From positions 25,526,407 to 25,590,406 of the forward strand of contig CM022679.1 in assembly GCA_012295275.1 (NCBI GenBank): 64,000 nt of DNA, written 5' to 3'. Below the pieces are notes generated by a model. That model searched no databases and was not told the origin of the DNA. It saw only the letters and a list, made by a program, of their open reading frames with translations. This DNA is from Chrysomallon squamiferum. Its lineage: Eukaryota > Mollusca > Gastropoda > Neomphalida > Peltospiridae. Position 1 is the first letter of the stretch. The number at the start of each line of letters is the position of its first letter. The translations under genes and the position numbers were made by a program. Positions 1 through 14,157 of this stretch are shown here, in pieces.

Positions 1-60
1 ACACGAAACCAGTCTACATTGATGCTCTGACAGCGAAGGGAGGAAACTTGACGTAACAAA

Positions 61-2837
<2,777 letters not shown>

Positions 2838-4280
2838 ATTATTAGGTAACTTTTGGTTTTGAAAAAGATTTAACATTAATAACATGTGCATGTGTTTTCT
2901 ATGAAACCATACTATATTAGTTCATTTATTAAAAAAACAAATCATTTACATTATTTACCAGTATTTGTAACAAGTGGTTCTTAACGGCTGTTGACAAATG
3001 CTTGTTTTGTCGTTTAATTTACATATGTATGTGAGTGTGGGCACACATTCGCATCTGTGTTAGTTATAGTTATTACTATTAGCTAAAGAAAAACATCACT
3101 ATAGTTTTTAAAAACTGTATATTCACTGATTAAATACACATGTAGTACACATTGGAGAGTTAGCTGGTAAACACCATTTCAATTCTGAGTTTAGAAAATA
3201 ATGACTAGAAAAATGACTGTGTATCAAAAATGGAGCTTGCAACATGTTTCGTGAAAGTTTCACTGTTGACCTGATTACTAGAAACCAAACTTGTAAATTT
3301 AAGAATTATTTTAGCCGAGAATTTCAGACAGTATGATGATAAAAACAAATTAACAAGTTTAACTTCATGGCAAATGATTAATCTGAAGGAGTCAGATAAT
3401 TTGAACAAGGATTAACTGTGATGTTAGTTTCTATACCACAAATGGATGACATTGTCATTGGAAAAAGCAAACATTTTAAAAACACTGAGTGTTTACTTCT
3501 TACTGAATTTCAATCATAAAACAGTGGTCAAAATGTACTGTTGTAAATATCTTACAAGGGAGATAATTAGAATAGGTTATGACACTTCAATGGTCTTAAA
3601 GTTAAAGACAATATTTTAAATCGGTGCTTGGCAACCTTTCTTTTTTGTTTGCTTTGGCCCCTTTCAAACATTTTAAAATTGGAATGGCCACCAAAGTCAC
3701 AATTATCCTGGAATTAAGATATCTAACTTAAAATTATATTTACTAAAGTTTAAATAAAAGGTTAATTAATTACTCATTGAAGTTTTAACTAGACTAATTA
3801 TAAACAAAGATATTTAAAAACCCCCAGAATACTACCAGTTCTTCCTACCTAACCATACCCAAAACACACACACACTGTTCTAAATATACACAAACACACA
3901 CACACACACACACATTTAAGTTCCACAATGATCTAATTAAGCCAGTTCACATACATGCTTACCATTCTTACTTTATATATTATGTTATCTTGCACCCAGT
4001 TATTTCTGACAAAAACCTTTTTTAATTTATTTTTTCTTCAAAATTTTACTGTTTCATTTTTTTTAATCTTATTTATGTTTTTACTTTTCAGATAAAACAT
4101 TTGTTTACTGGACGTAAATGTAGATTTGTCACTTGTTTGGATACTGTTTTTTTTTGGATGGACACTACAGAAGATTTTCTGCTTCGAGTGGCCGACTTAA
4201 CAGTGCTGGGACTCTAGACCTGTGTGTCTGTGTATGAACACTGTACTCAAATCATGATCTAATAAATCTTTGTATAATAA
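2838..4280 (+). other. Probable spliced 3' UTR of NDUFAB1 with poly(A) signals
   Basis: Eight bases after the stop codon there is a donor-like site (ATTAG then GTAACT, intron from 2846). A pyrimidine-rich acceptor ends in CAG at 4091. Splicing there gives a short 3' UTR ending at the AATAAA of 4261-4266, with a second AATAAA-like site a few bases on. The stretch 2846-4091 would then be a 3' UTR intron holding a (CA)n tract near 3895-3913. The alternative is an unspliced UTR that ends earlier. This is inferred from splice consensus only. Confidence 0.5.
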
Positions 4281-6350
4281 AAGTAATACCTGTTGCATCA
4301 GTTTACTTGGCAGAGGTTGGAGTGTGTAACAGATCACATGTTGTTGTTTTTTTTTTTTTTTATAAGGAGATATTTGGTCAGTTTTTTATTTTATTTTTTA
4401 TTTTTTTATTATTATTTTCCTTTTTCTCTTTCTAATAATTTCTTTACTTTTTTTTGGTGGGTGGGGGTTGGTAAAAAGAGTGAAAAATGATGTTTATTAA
4501 ATATTAGTTTTTATTATTATTTTTTTATTTTGTTTAAGAGATATCTTGGAAAAGTTCTCCACTTTTTTAATGATGATGCTCAAGATTGAGAATGCACAGA
4601 ATTGTTAAAGGAATTACTGAGAGCTCAGTATGACCCACACTTTAAAAGGCTTTTCAATTATAATTTATATAAAACCACTGGGTTTTATTCTACACAGAAT
4701 TAATTCTAAAAAATTAAAAGTTTTTCAATCATTTAAACATGTCTGCAGACTTTGATTACCCTAAAAATTAAGTTTTTTGGGCATAGTGGATGATTTATGC
4801 TTGGGTTGTCAACTATTTAATCATTTTTATCTCACAAATTCACTGATAACTAAACAGAAATTAGTGATTAATGTCTTAAATTGTATAACTAATAGCAACA
4901 GAATAAATAATAACTTTCTGATATTAAATCTCGATAATAAAAAAAAATTGTGGTTTGATTTCAAAATAAATTAATTTACTAGGTGGGTTTTTTCAACAAC
5001 AGTGTAATATACTTCATCACGAATAACCTGTCAACCATTTGTCAAAATTCAATTCACAGTTTTTTAAGTTTTTAAAACTAATTTTTTATAAATTTTAAAA
5101 GCTATGGGTGATAATGTTTAAATTTTCTATTCATTCATGCTGAATGTATACTACAATTATTCTAAATCAACTTGCTACACAGGTATGTTCCTCAATATTC
5201 CTGACTATAGAATGACACTCAGTAGTCGAAAAGTCATGAAACAAACACCAGCAGATAAACGACGGTAAAATTGGTAACAAATGAAAATGGAAAATGTATT
5301 TGATCATGAAATTGTGAAAATACCCAACACATACTGTAGCTTCTAGAACTAGTGTCAGTTTAATGGCTTGATGCAGAATGTGGCAGAGTATCATAGCATC
5401 TTAGGGTTGTTGTTATTTTTTTAAGGTTTAAGCAGAATATTACTACAGCATGTTTTCAACGTGAAATTAACACATTAAAGACTATGACTGGACCTTTTAG
5501 AAAGCATTAGTTAAATAAATTCGATAGAAAAATAAATATATTTTAGATCATTTTTCATTAGATTTTATGTCCATATCAAATTTTGCATTGGGTCTATGTA
5601 TATTTCATTGGAACACAGGTAGAATGTATGTTTTCCTAACGTTGGAAAGGTGCATATAAAAATAACTTACTAATTACGAATAAGAGTAACAAATGGCAGA
5701 AGCAGTTTTTCTTTCTCTTACTGAAATAAAAGTAAATTCCAAAACATAACATTAAATATTTTAATACAATTAGATGCTACATATTAAGCACTAAATATAC
5801 ATGTATTTTCGGGTACGCACGAACACGCATATATATACACAAGAGCGTGGATACAACTGCATATGCTTTTACCAGTGAAGCTGGCTTTAAGCTGAATATT
5901 TCACAACAGCGAATTTTCTAATTTGGGCCAGTAAATAAAATTGAAAAAAGCAGGCCCTACTGACAATTAGTGTGGGTTTTTTTGGGGAGGGGGGAATGAA
6001 TGACGATTCATATTCCACATTCTGGTTCATCACAGGATATAATGTTTTCTATCCCGTTCTGGCTAAGTTGTACATGATCTACTTGTTTTTTTCTGATTCG
6101 TAAACTATCAACTATGAAAGACGGGAAAATAGACCTCAATGCTGTTGCAGATTCGTGCCTTCAGTGATCTGCTTATAATGACTACTCAATCCAAACACAT
6201 TCAACCACCATACATTAAACAAAGTGCTCGATGACAAATTTATGAAGAGATGGTACATGCGTGAAAATCGGTTTCAGTGTCACACGAATACTTGAGTTTT
6301 TGTCACCCTAAGTTTTGTTAAACACTTCCAGTTTGATTGCGATGAAACAG
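4281..6350. other. Intergenic stretch without supported gene
   Basis: This AT-rich DNA lies between the NDUFAB1 poly(A) site and the first exon of the UPF0489 gene. It holds poly(T) tracts and short open frames without family resemblance, splice signals or codon bias. I see no RNA gene and no mobile element with recognisable ends. Confidence 0.6.
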
Positions 6351-6360
6351 CTGTTGTATT

Positions 6361-6419
6361 TCGTTAACTAGCTCTACTTCTAGAATCAGTCGCAAAATCC
6401 TCCCAAACAACTGCAGGTA

Positions 6420-6454
<35 letters not shown>

Positions 6455-6587
6455 TCAGTTACATATCTTAAAATACGTTATTAACTAATTATGCAAAAAT
6501 ATCCGTGTCGTAAGCATCAGATATTACATTTTCATTTTTGATTCAAAATTAATACATATTTACATCCATATCTATAAATATAAATGT

Positions 6588-6650
<63 letters not shown>

Positions 6651-7299
6651 GTATCCTCATGGTATTGGTTTTGACGCAGATAAGAAACAATCTCGCGTTG
6701 TTCAGAAATAACGATGTTTTTCTTGTTATTATTGAAAGAAAGTTAACATAATATATGTACATCATTAAAACATAAACATTAAATTCAATATATATTGCGA
6801 GTTTTTGTTTGTTTCTAGTTAGTATTTGTATACTGTAACATTCTTACCTTTTTAATGCGCTATGGGTTTTGACGCAGAACGTCTGAGTTGCCGTCGGTCA
6901 TCATCCAAGAACAATAACTCCTTGTTTAATAGATTTCTGACTGTCAGCAGACGGCAATGTTTTGTGCAGTTTGTGAGTGAAGTTCACTGTGAAACTTTGG
7001 AGATACGGGGTTGTTTATGTATGGCTAAAAAGTGCCTAGTGAAAAACAGTACTTTTAGGTATATGACACTGTTAATTGTTTAATCTTACCGCAAACATGC
7101 GAATAGGAAGCATTGCATTACTTGGTAGGTTAAAAAAAAAAAATGTTTTGGTAAACACAATGTGACGTCATGGTTTTTTGTTTTCGTTTTTGGATTATGC
7201 GCACTTGTTATTTAACGAAGGTGCGTCAAAACCCATTTTCAGACGATATATATCTGTTTGTGAGTCTATATTTATATACATATAATTTTTGTTTTTAGG
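6361..7299 (+). other. Probable 5' UTR exon end and first intron of the UPF0489 gene
   Basis: A perfect donor CAG|GTAAGT lies at 6414-6422, so a non-coding first exon probably ends at 6416. A pyrimidine-rich acceptor (TTTTTGTTTTTAG) ends at 7299, 88 bp before the chosen ATG. The intron between them holds (TA)n tracts at about 6425-6451 and 6596-6645 and the inverted-repeat element at 6862-7236. This is inferred from splice consensus. A transcript would be needed to fix the transcription start. Confidence 0.45.
6862..7236. mobile_element. Small terminal-inverted-repeat element (MITE-like)
   Basis: A perfect 15-bp inverted repeat bounds about 375 bp: ATGGGTTTTGACGCA at 6862-6876 and TGCGTCAAAACCCAT at 7222-7236. 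Another copy of the GGTTTTGACGCA motif lies at about 6666-6678, suggesting a nested or older end. A palindromic CRE (TGACGTCA) lies inside at 7163-7170. The 73-codon frame that starts in the left repeat looks like no known protein and is not called a gene. No convincing target-site duplication was found. Confidence 0.55.
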
Positions 7300-7387
7300 C
7301 AGATGCACGCACAAATGGATTTACAAAACCATTAAAACAAAAGCAATTAAAAAAAAAAAACAAAAAAAAACCCCAAACAAGTCAGCT

Positions 7388-7914
7388 ATGATATTTTTAC
7401 TTGGAAGAGGATTATTTGTCCTTCTCTTTGTCTGGATGGTCAGTTTTTTTCTGATCTGGCAACAGATCAGCCAGGGACTGTATTCCAAATGTTTGGCCAT
7501 TCCACACAGCAGCATTGACTTAAAGTCCAGGATATTTCTGGATCCGCCAAGAAAATCGTTTTCAAAGTTTCACACAATTCCAGTCCATATTGTTGAAGAA
7601 CATCACGAAGGTAACATTATCATAAATAAAAGTAATACGGCAAACAGGATTAAGCTTTAATCTTGCTGAACCATGTCTTTTTAATATGGCCCCACGAACT
7701 GTAATGAACGATTCTAGTCTTGTCAAGTAAAACTGCCTTGTAACAGAGAATGATATCCAAAAAGAATATGTTCCCCACTGAACTCAGTAACTATTAAATC
7801 AGTGCTGGATAAACACATCTTGTGTGTTATTAGTCTTACATTTCTACTTTCATGAAGATATGAATGAGATGATAAAACTTGCTATGTTAAAATTTATAAA
7901 ACGAAGAATCAGAT

Positions 7915-8012
<98 letters not shown>

Positions 8013-8607
8013 ATACGTATTCATTATTATAAAAAAAATATATTTCATTTTCCTTTAGTAGTCGTTCTCTCTGTTTATCTTTTAGCTGTCTATAAGCATC
8101 AGTCTTTCTAACTGTGTCTCTGTGTGCGCACATTACTCAGTGTTTTCGGCATTTTGTTGTATTTCAGTTATAAAGTATTGGTTTGCGGCTGTGGAAAAGA
8201 ATTACATTGCAGCTAAATCCAACGTTCTGGTCAGTTACAGTTGTTATAAGATTTACATATACGTATAATTACATAAATATATTATACATTTATTACGGGT
8301 ATTATTTCAGTTTCATTTCTGTACATATATTACAATTCCTTGAACTAAACGTATTCATTATAGTTTGTTTGTCATTAACATATAAAATAATAAACATAAT
8401 TTTAAATATTAATGGCAAAGCTGAACTAATATATTATTCATATCAGTTCCTAAATAAAAGTTAATTAAATATATGATTTCTGTTTGGATTTCGATTAATT
8501 TCGAATCCAGTTGATCTCATATTGGTAGATTCAATTATTTCATAATTCGTCACTAGATAATGAAGATCAAATAGTTTCTTTTATAATTAATTTGATTCAT
8601 TTGCAGA

Positions 8608-8677
<70 letters not shown>

Positions 8678-10821
8678 TACAAATAATAATAAAAACAACA
8701 ATAATCATAATAATCATAAAAACAATAATAGTAATAATAATAATTACCATAAGCATCATCATCATTATCATTATTATCACCATTATCATCATCAGTATCA
8801 TCCTCATTATTATCATCATTATTATTATTATTATTACCATTATTATTATTATTATTGTTATTATTATTTTATCATTATTATTATTATTATCATCATCATC
8901 ATCATCATCATTCTTCTTCTTCTTATGATTATTATTATTATTATTATTATTATAAATGAAATAAAATAAAACAAAATAACAACCAAACAAATAAAATGAA
9001 ATGATTATTATTTCAGTTTCATATAGATGCACATTCAGACGGGGGTACCCCGGATCGTTGGGATCTGGGGCCATTATTTAGAAAACCGAAAGGTTTGTCA
9101 GAAATTCGTAAAATGATGCAGGGAAACGACAGATTCGTAATGGTGAGTTAATAACACGTTACATTTTTTCTATCAAAATACATATAAATTTCTCATCATA
9201 TGATCCGTGCAGTTGAGCTGAGACTGGCTACTCTGTCCGCAAAACGTATTATTTTATCTTTTAATTTTAATATTTCTATTATATATATATATATGTATAT
9301 ATTATACATGTCTCACTAAACTAGATACACAGAACATTGAGATTAAAATATACGATCAGCCAGAATTTTTGTTCCCAGTCATTAGATAATTAATTAAAAG
9401 TCTAGACTCTTTCAAATTTAACAGAAAACATAACTGGATTGACTAATAAAGAAATGGCGATCTGAAATATTCTAACAACGTAAAGAACCATATTTGTATA
9501 ATAGTCACGAATTATTCTTGCAACTGATATATTATTCGTAAATATGATATTTTATTCACGATTCTTGAACCTAACGTATTTCGTTTTATATATAATTTAC
9601 AAGTTCGAGAGAGAGAGAAAGAGTTCTCGGACATATTATTAAATAACATCATCATCATTATTATTGTTGTTGTTGTTGTTGTTATAGGCTGCCGTTTTGC
9701 AAGGGCTCATTACTCGCTATATCTGGGTTTGGCCACCATGGGTTAATGACAGCGCTGAGGAACAGACTAACTACGAGCGTATCTCTATTGATCTAAAAAT
9801 AGGCACTACGCAAACGGAAAACGAAACAGGAACTATGGCTCTTGAACTCTGCGCATGCGCGACGTCAACGGTTTACAACCTCGACAACTACTGCTTCATG
9901 AACAACGCGTCAGACTTCGAAGACGTCGACGGAATCCCGATCGTTGCGTCTCGTTGCGAAATGAAATCGTCGCTCCTGATTGAAGTGATGACTCCCGGGA
10001 AGGCTGTAGAGCTTCTGAAGTCAGGGACGTGGATCACGGAAAAGGACAGCGTCATTCTAGACGTGGACGAAGACTACTACGGCGTAGAGCCTGGCGGGAA
10101 ACCGCTGTATGACCTCGGCGTGACGGACGCACAAATAGACACAATCAGTGACTGGATGGGAATTCTTATGTGTGCGGGAAATACACGACACGAGAAACAA
10201 ATCGATCGCTTTTTCCGTTCCCTAATAGAAATGATTATAGACGTTAAGAAATCTTATTCTCACAGAAACGATACCGGCACATCTATTCTTAAACATAATT
10301 TAAAGCACGTTGTATCACGGGTCCTGAAGATGATTCATTCAAAACGTGTGGCTAGACTGTTGTGTGGTTCGTGGAAACAGGCTATCCGAGCGATTAAGCT
10401 TCTTGTCAGGAAACTGGTTAAACTAACAGAAGCTCAGCTAAAAGCCTTAATCAAAGTGGGACTTTGCCTCGAAGAATCACCTAAAACATTCGGGTTTGAA
10501 TACGGCCAAAACATTAGAATCTGCAATGGCTACAACACACCTAACGAAACCATGGTTATGTTCTACACTCCTTCTGACAAGGACATCAGGGAAAGAACAA
10601 GCGAAATTGAAAAAATTCTCAGACAAGAGTTTTTCAGTCCTGGAGTAGTGACTATTTGTAGGTCGGTCAGAGATGGCTACACGCCCAGAAATCTCGCCAG
10701 AAACATAGAGAGTGAGATACTACGAGTTTTAGAAAAGCAGTATTCACGAATTGTTTCACAGTCTGTCTTTTACGACAGTGACTTGTTATCAGGACCAATG
10801 GGACATTTTGACAGATATTAA
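7388..10821 (+). CDS. UPF0489 family (C5orf22-like) protein with N-terminal membrane anchor, 4 coding exons
   Basis: Coding exons are 7388-7610, 8168-8229, 9017-9142 and 9688-10821 (1545 nt, 514 aa), in frame throughout with GT-AG introns. Residues 8-24 are hydrophobic after a short N-terminus, so a signal anchor placing the rest in the secretory lumen is likely. The family motifs are intact: VEEHHEV at 69-75, HIDAHSD at 97-103, IWVWPPW near 149-155 and LDVDEDYY at 261-268. The C-terminal block CRSVRDGYTPRNLARNIE is also typical. These Asp/His motifs resemble the metal-ligand pattern of the arginase/deacetylase fold. From memory, bacterial UPF0489 members act as peptide arginases; no animal substrate is known to me. 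ATG 7388 was chosen because it starts just before the hydrophobic segment; an upstream in-frame extension has no ATG. The first half of exon 4 is CpG-rich. Confidence 0.92.
7920..8009. repeat. (GA)n microsatellite in UPF0489 intron
   Basis: About 90 bp of nearly pure GA dinucleotide lies in the intron between coding exons 1 and 2. Confidence 0.98.
8606..8955. repeat. AAT array followed by ATT/ATC array (self-complementary) in UPF0489 intron
   Basis: AAT repeats at about 8606-8671 are followed, after impure AAC/CAT repeats, by ATT and ATC repeats to about 8955. The outer blocks are complementary and could fold into a long hairpin in RNA or single-stranded DNA. Long open frames on both strands here are artefacts of the repeat. 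Confidence 0.95.
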
Positions 10822-10861
10822 TAAATATACATATATTAATATAAAATATTAATACAATAAA
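10819..10861 (+). terminator. Poly(A) signals of the UPF0489 gene
   Basis: One AATAAA overlaps the stop codon (10820-10825) and a second lies at 10856-10861. The second is the more likely cleavage signal because the first leaves almost no 3' UTR. Confidence 0.5.
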
Positions 10862-11375
10862 AAAAAGAATAATTATTCAAACATTCAAACAGTTTTATTT
10901 ATTTGAACTGTTGTTACGATTTCATCTTTGATTCGGAAGTTACTATTCTGTAATGAATGCTGTAGTATGATATGTTCACCATTCTAATCTCTGTGTAAAA
11001 TAAAGCTTAATCTTTACATTCTCGGGTGAGACTAAGGTCTGTTTTAAATTGTTATCTTAATCATTGTTTTTTCTAACTTAAGTTATTTAAAACAAAGATC
11101 ATAACCCAGTGTTTATCTCGAGAAAACAGTGCCTAGGTGTAATCATTTTTCCCATCGTTTAGAAAACTTCGTCATGATAAAAACAGCATGCTCAGTGGCA
11201 CCCATGTGACGTATTACATCTGCCATACCTTAGATACGCCACTGTCTTAACTTCTTTTTTTCACAAACTTTAGACTTTCCACCTCAAACCTTTATTCAAA
11301 ACGTAAGTGATACACCTTGTGGAACCTCAGTACTCCTAGCCTTGAACAAAAATTAGGTCAAAGTTAAGTTTTACG
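10862..11375. other. Upstream region of GST-1
   Basis: About 510 bp separate the UPF0489 poly(A) site from the first GST exon, and this must contain the GST-1 promoter. The stretch is matched closely by 13630-14157 upstream of GST-2, so both paralogues start with the same duplicated control region. I found no TATA box or antioxidant-response element that I would defend. Confidence 0.6.
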
Positions 11376-12817
11376 ATGGCGGTGGAAAAATCGAAAACCG
11401 GCAAGATGAAGTTATACTGTCATCCGTATTACCGCTCCTGTAGATGTGTTTGGTTGATTAAAGGTATGGAACAATTTCTACTATTTCAGACTGGAACCAT
11501 CAAAAAATTAATTAATAAATGATCAACAGTAACAGATCACGCTAATAAATAGGTACGTTCTTTTACATTACATACGTGTTTTATATTCATTTGAGCCTGT
11601 TTAATTTATTTTTATTTTTATTTATTTATTTATTTATTATTTTTTAAATATATACTTGTAATTCGTTTTAGAGCTTGGTGTGGAAGATGATTTTGAATTT
11701 ATCAAAGTAGATACTATGAAACGAGACAGCGATGAACGGAAGGAGTATCAACGTAACGTACACCCCCATGGTACAGTACCGGCCCTTGTAATAGAAGGGG
11801 AGAACCCCATACTCGAATCAGGAGCCATCTGTCTGTACCTAGCTGACAAATACGGACGTCTGGCGCCAGATCTGAAAGACAGAAAGGACTATTATGAGTA
11901 AGAGAAAATCAAACTGACGTTAATGTATTATCTCAATCTCAGTTATTTGTTTCACTTGCAAAAATACACGCAAATACAGATATACTTGTGTCGTTATAAA
12001 AAACAAAACAAAGAAAAAAACATTTATCTGTTAACGCTTCCATCGTCTTCATTATGTAAGGCTGTTTAAACACCGTGGGTATAATTATTCTTTCCAACAT
12101 ATCAAAAATTTATTTTGTTAATCATAAAATGTAGTAACTGGAGGGTACGTAGAACGTTAGTATATTAAAAGATCCCCAAAAGTGATTTATCGTTAAACAA
12201 ATTAATATTCGTGTTTTTATTCTGTAGCTGGATATTGCACACTTGTGCAACTATAGACGAGATTATGGAGGCGTTGTACTGGCAGTGGACCGAAGTACCA
12301 GAAAAACCAGACAACGATCTGATTGAAAAGATGAGCAAGAAATTCCACCACTGTATGGACGCACTAACGAAAACTTTGAAAGGACGGAAATTTGTGTGCG
12401 GTGATAGGTTTGTCTTTTGTGATATTATTTTCATAAGAAAACATTAAAATTTGTTGTGTTTTATGTTTTTATATAATGTGCGGGGTGGATTTTCATGTTG
12501 TTGGGGGTTTTTTTGTTGTATTTTTTGGCGCAGTACTTTTTTTTCGTTTTAACATTATTATTATTATTATTATTATTATCAATATTTTTATGGATTTTTA
12601 ATTATTCTTTTTATTTATTTCACAACTCTTTTTAACAAAAAAAAATATTAATACTTTCAGTCTAACTGCTGCAGATTGTGTTTTGGGTTATTCTATTTGG
12701 GATGCAAGAGATACTAACAATGGTATTCTTCTAAAGAACTACCCGGATGTGCGGCAGTACTATGACCGGATTAAATCCCGGAAAGCATTTAAAGAAGTCT
12801 TTGGTGATCGAGCCTGA
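11376..12817 (+). CDS. Cytosolic glutathione S-transferase, copy 1 (GST-1), 4 exons
   Basis: Exons are 11376-11463, 11672-11897, 12228-12407 and 12661-12817 (651 nt, 216 aa), with GT-AG introns in matching phases. The N-terminal thioredoxin-fold domain (about 11-95) has KLYCHPYYRSCRCVWL near its start, where Ser21 (or a neighbouring Tyr/Cys) is the candidate glutathione-activating residue. It also has the cis-proline motif VPAL at 65-68 and the gamma-glutamyl-binding ESGAICLYLADKYG at 78-91. The alpha-helical C-terminal domain contains the N-capping motif TAADCVLGY. The fold and spacing fit theta/bacterial-like GSTs; I do not assign a class. The expected role is conjugation of glutathione to electrophiles in the cytosol. 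A poly(A) signal AATAAA lies at 12975-12980. The start is the first ATG before the conserved strand; Met11 is an alternative that matches GST-3. Confidence 0.95.
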
Positions 12818-12837
12818 TGGAAAATAATTCAATTAAC

Positions 12838-12868
<31 letters not shown>

Positions 12869-13494
12869 TGGCAGAAGCCAGCTATGAACTGAATTTTTTT
12901 ACCTTTTATTTCACTTTTCGTTGTAATACAACCATTCCTATTTATGTAACGTAATTTCTTTATGTTTTATTTGCAATAAAAAGATCTCAGTTACCATGCT
13001 TCAATGTTAATTTTTTTCTTTCGTTCTTTTCGTTTCTTTTTTTCTTTTTTACGTTTTTTATTATATTTTTTCACCAGGCTCAGATGCTTATAATAATAAA
13101 GATTATTCGTATTTTTGTTCTTAACCAAAGAAATAAACTATTTCATGTTGAAAGCGTTTGTGTTTAACGTATTAATCAGAACAAGTTCTGGAAACATGAT
13201 GGACTGCATCATCAGTCATTTATTAGCACCTCCTGTATAAAACTATCTGGCAGTCAGCAGAAACTCACTGGTATGTACTGCACTATGAAATACAACTACA
13301 TATAACAATTTGCTATTTCTCGAAGAGCAACTGGAATACCTACATTTATCTGTGACTGTGTGCGTGTGTTTGTATATGTGTATATCTTTGTATGTATGAT
13401 AATAGATAGGTTTAGCATGGATGAAATACCCTACTGTACTCGTAAAAAGCTTTTTTCATTCGGACAAAATTGCGTAATACTTTTCATATCAGAG

Positions 13495-13587
13495 CTATCA
13501 AAAGCAGTATTCAGAATTGTTTCAAAGTCTGTCTATTACGACAGGGACATGTTATCAGGACCTATGGGATATTTTGACAGATATTAA
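13495..13587 (+). pseudogene. Fragment of the UPF0489 last exon carried by tandem duplication
   Basis: Bases from about 13499 match the end of UPF0489 exon 4 from about 10737 onward, through the stop codon and into the 3' UTR. The encoded tail (ending LSGPMGYFDRY) is nearly identical to the parent (LSGPMGHFDRY). Upstream of the junction there is no UPF0489 sequence; instead the sequence matches the GST 3' flank. The fragment has no start codon or domain of its own and is a passenger of the GST duplication. Confidence 0.93.
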
Positions 13588-14157
13588 TAAATATACATAT
13601 ATTAATATAAACTATTAAAACACTAAAAAGCGATTTTCAAACAGTTTTAGTTATTTGAACTCGTGTTACGCTTTCATCTTTCAATCGGAAGTTACTATTC
13701 TGTAATGAATGCTGTAGTGCGACATGTTCACCATTCTAATCTCTGTGTAAAATAAAGCTTAATCTTTATATTCTCGGGTGAGACTTAGGTCTGTTTTAAA
13801 TTGTTATCTTAATAATTGTCTTTAATAACTTAAGTTATTTAAACCAAAAAATAGCAATCCAGGGTGCATCCGCAGAAAACACTTCCTGTGACAAGCACTA
13901 GAATTATGCCACTGTATAATTATTTTATCTTTTAGAAAACTTTACCATGATAAAAACAGTATGCGCAGTGGCACCCTTATGACTTATTATATCTGCCTTA
14001 CCTTAGATATGCCACTATCTCAACTTCTCTTTTCACAAACTTTAGGCTTTCCACCTGAAACATTTATTGAAACATTAAGTGACACATCTTGTGGAACCTC
14101 AGTAATCCTGGCCTTGCACAAAAATTAAATAGATTTAGGTCACAGTTCGGCTTTGCA

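Noticed and set aside
4293-4490. 65-codon frame rich in Phe and Tyr
   Set aside because: Product of poly(T)-rich DNA after the NDUFAB1 poly(A) signal.
6862-7083. 73-codon open frame starting MGFDAERLSC
   Set aside because: It begins inside the terminal repeat of a MITE-like element, lies in a probable 5' UTR intron and resembles no protein family.
7289-7387. N-terminal extension of UPF0489 upstream of ATG 7388
   Set aside because: The frame is open but has no ATG and is Lys-rich, and most of it lies downstream of a good acceptor at 7299, so it is more likely 5' UTR.
8553-9074. 173-codon frame (-) and 125-codon frame (+)
   Set aside because: Both are translations of AAT/ATT/ATC repeats rich in Ile, Tyr, Asn and Asp; the true exon 3 of UPF0489 lies at the right end on the + strand.
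11180-11230. Antioxidant-response element upstream of GST-1
   Set aside because: A TGAGCATGC match occurs on the - strand but both flanking bases are wrong and the site is not kept upstream of GST-2.
12165-12434. 89-codon - strand frame, also 14914-15186
   Set aside because: Antisense shadow of GST exon 3, present in both duplicated copies for that reason.
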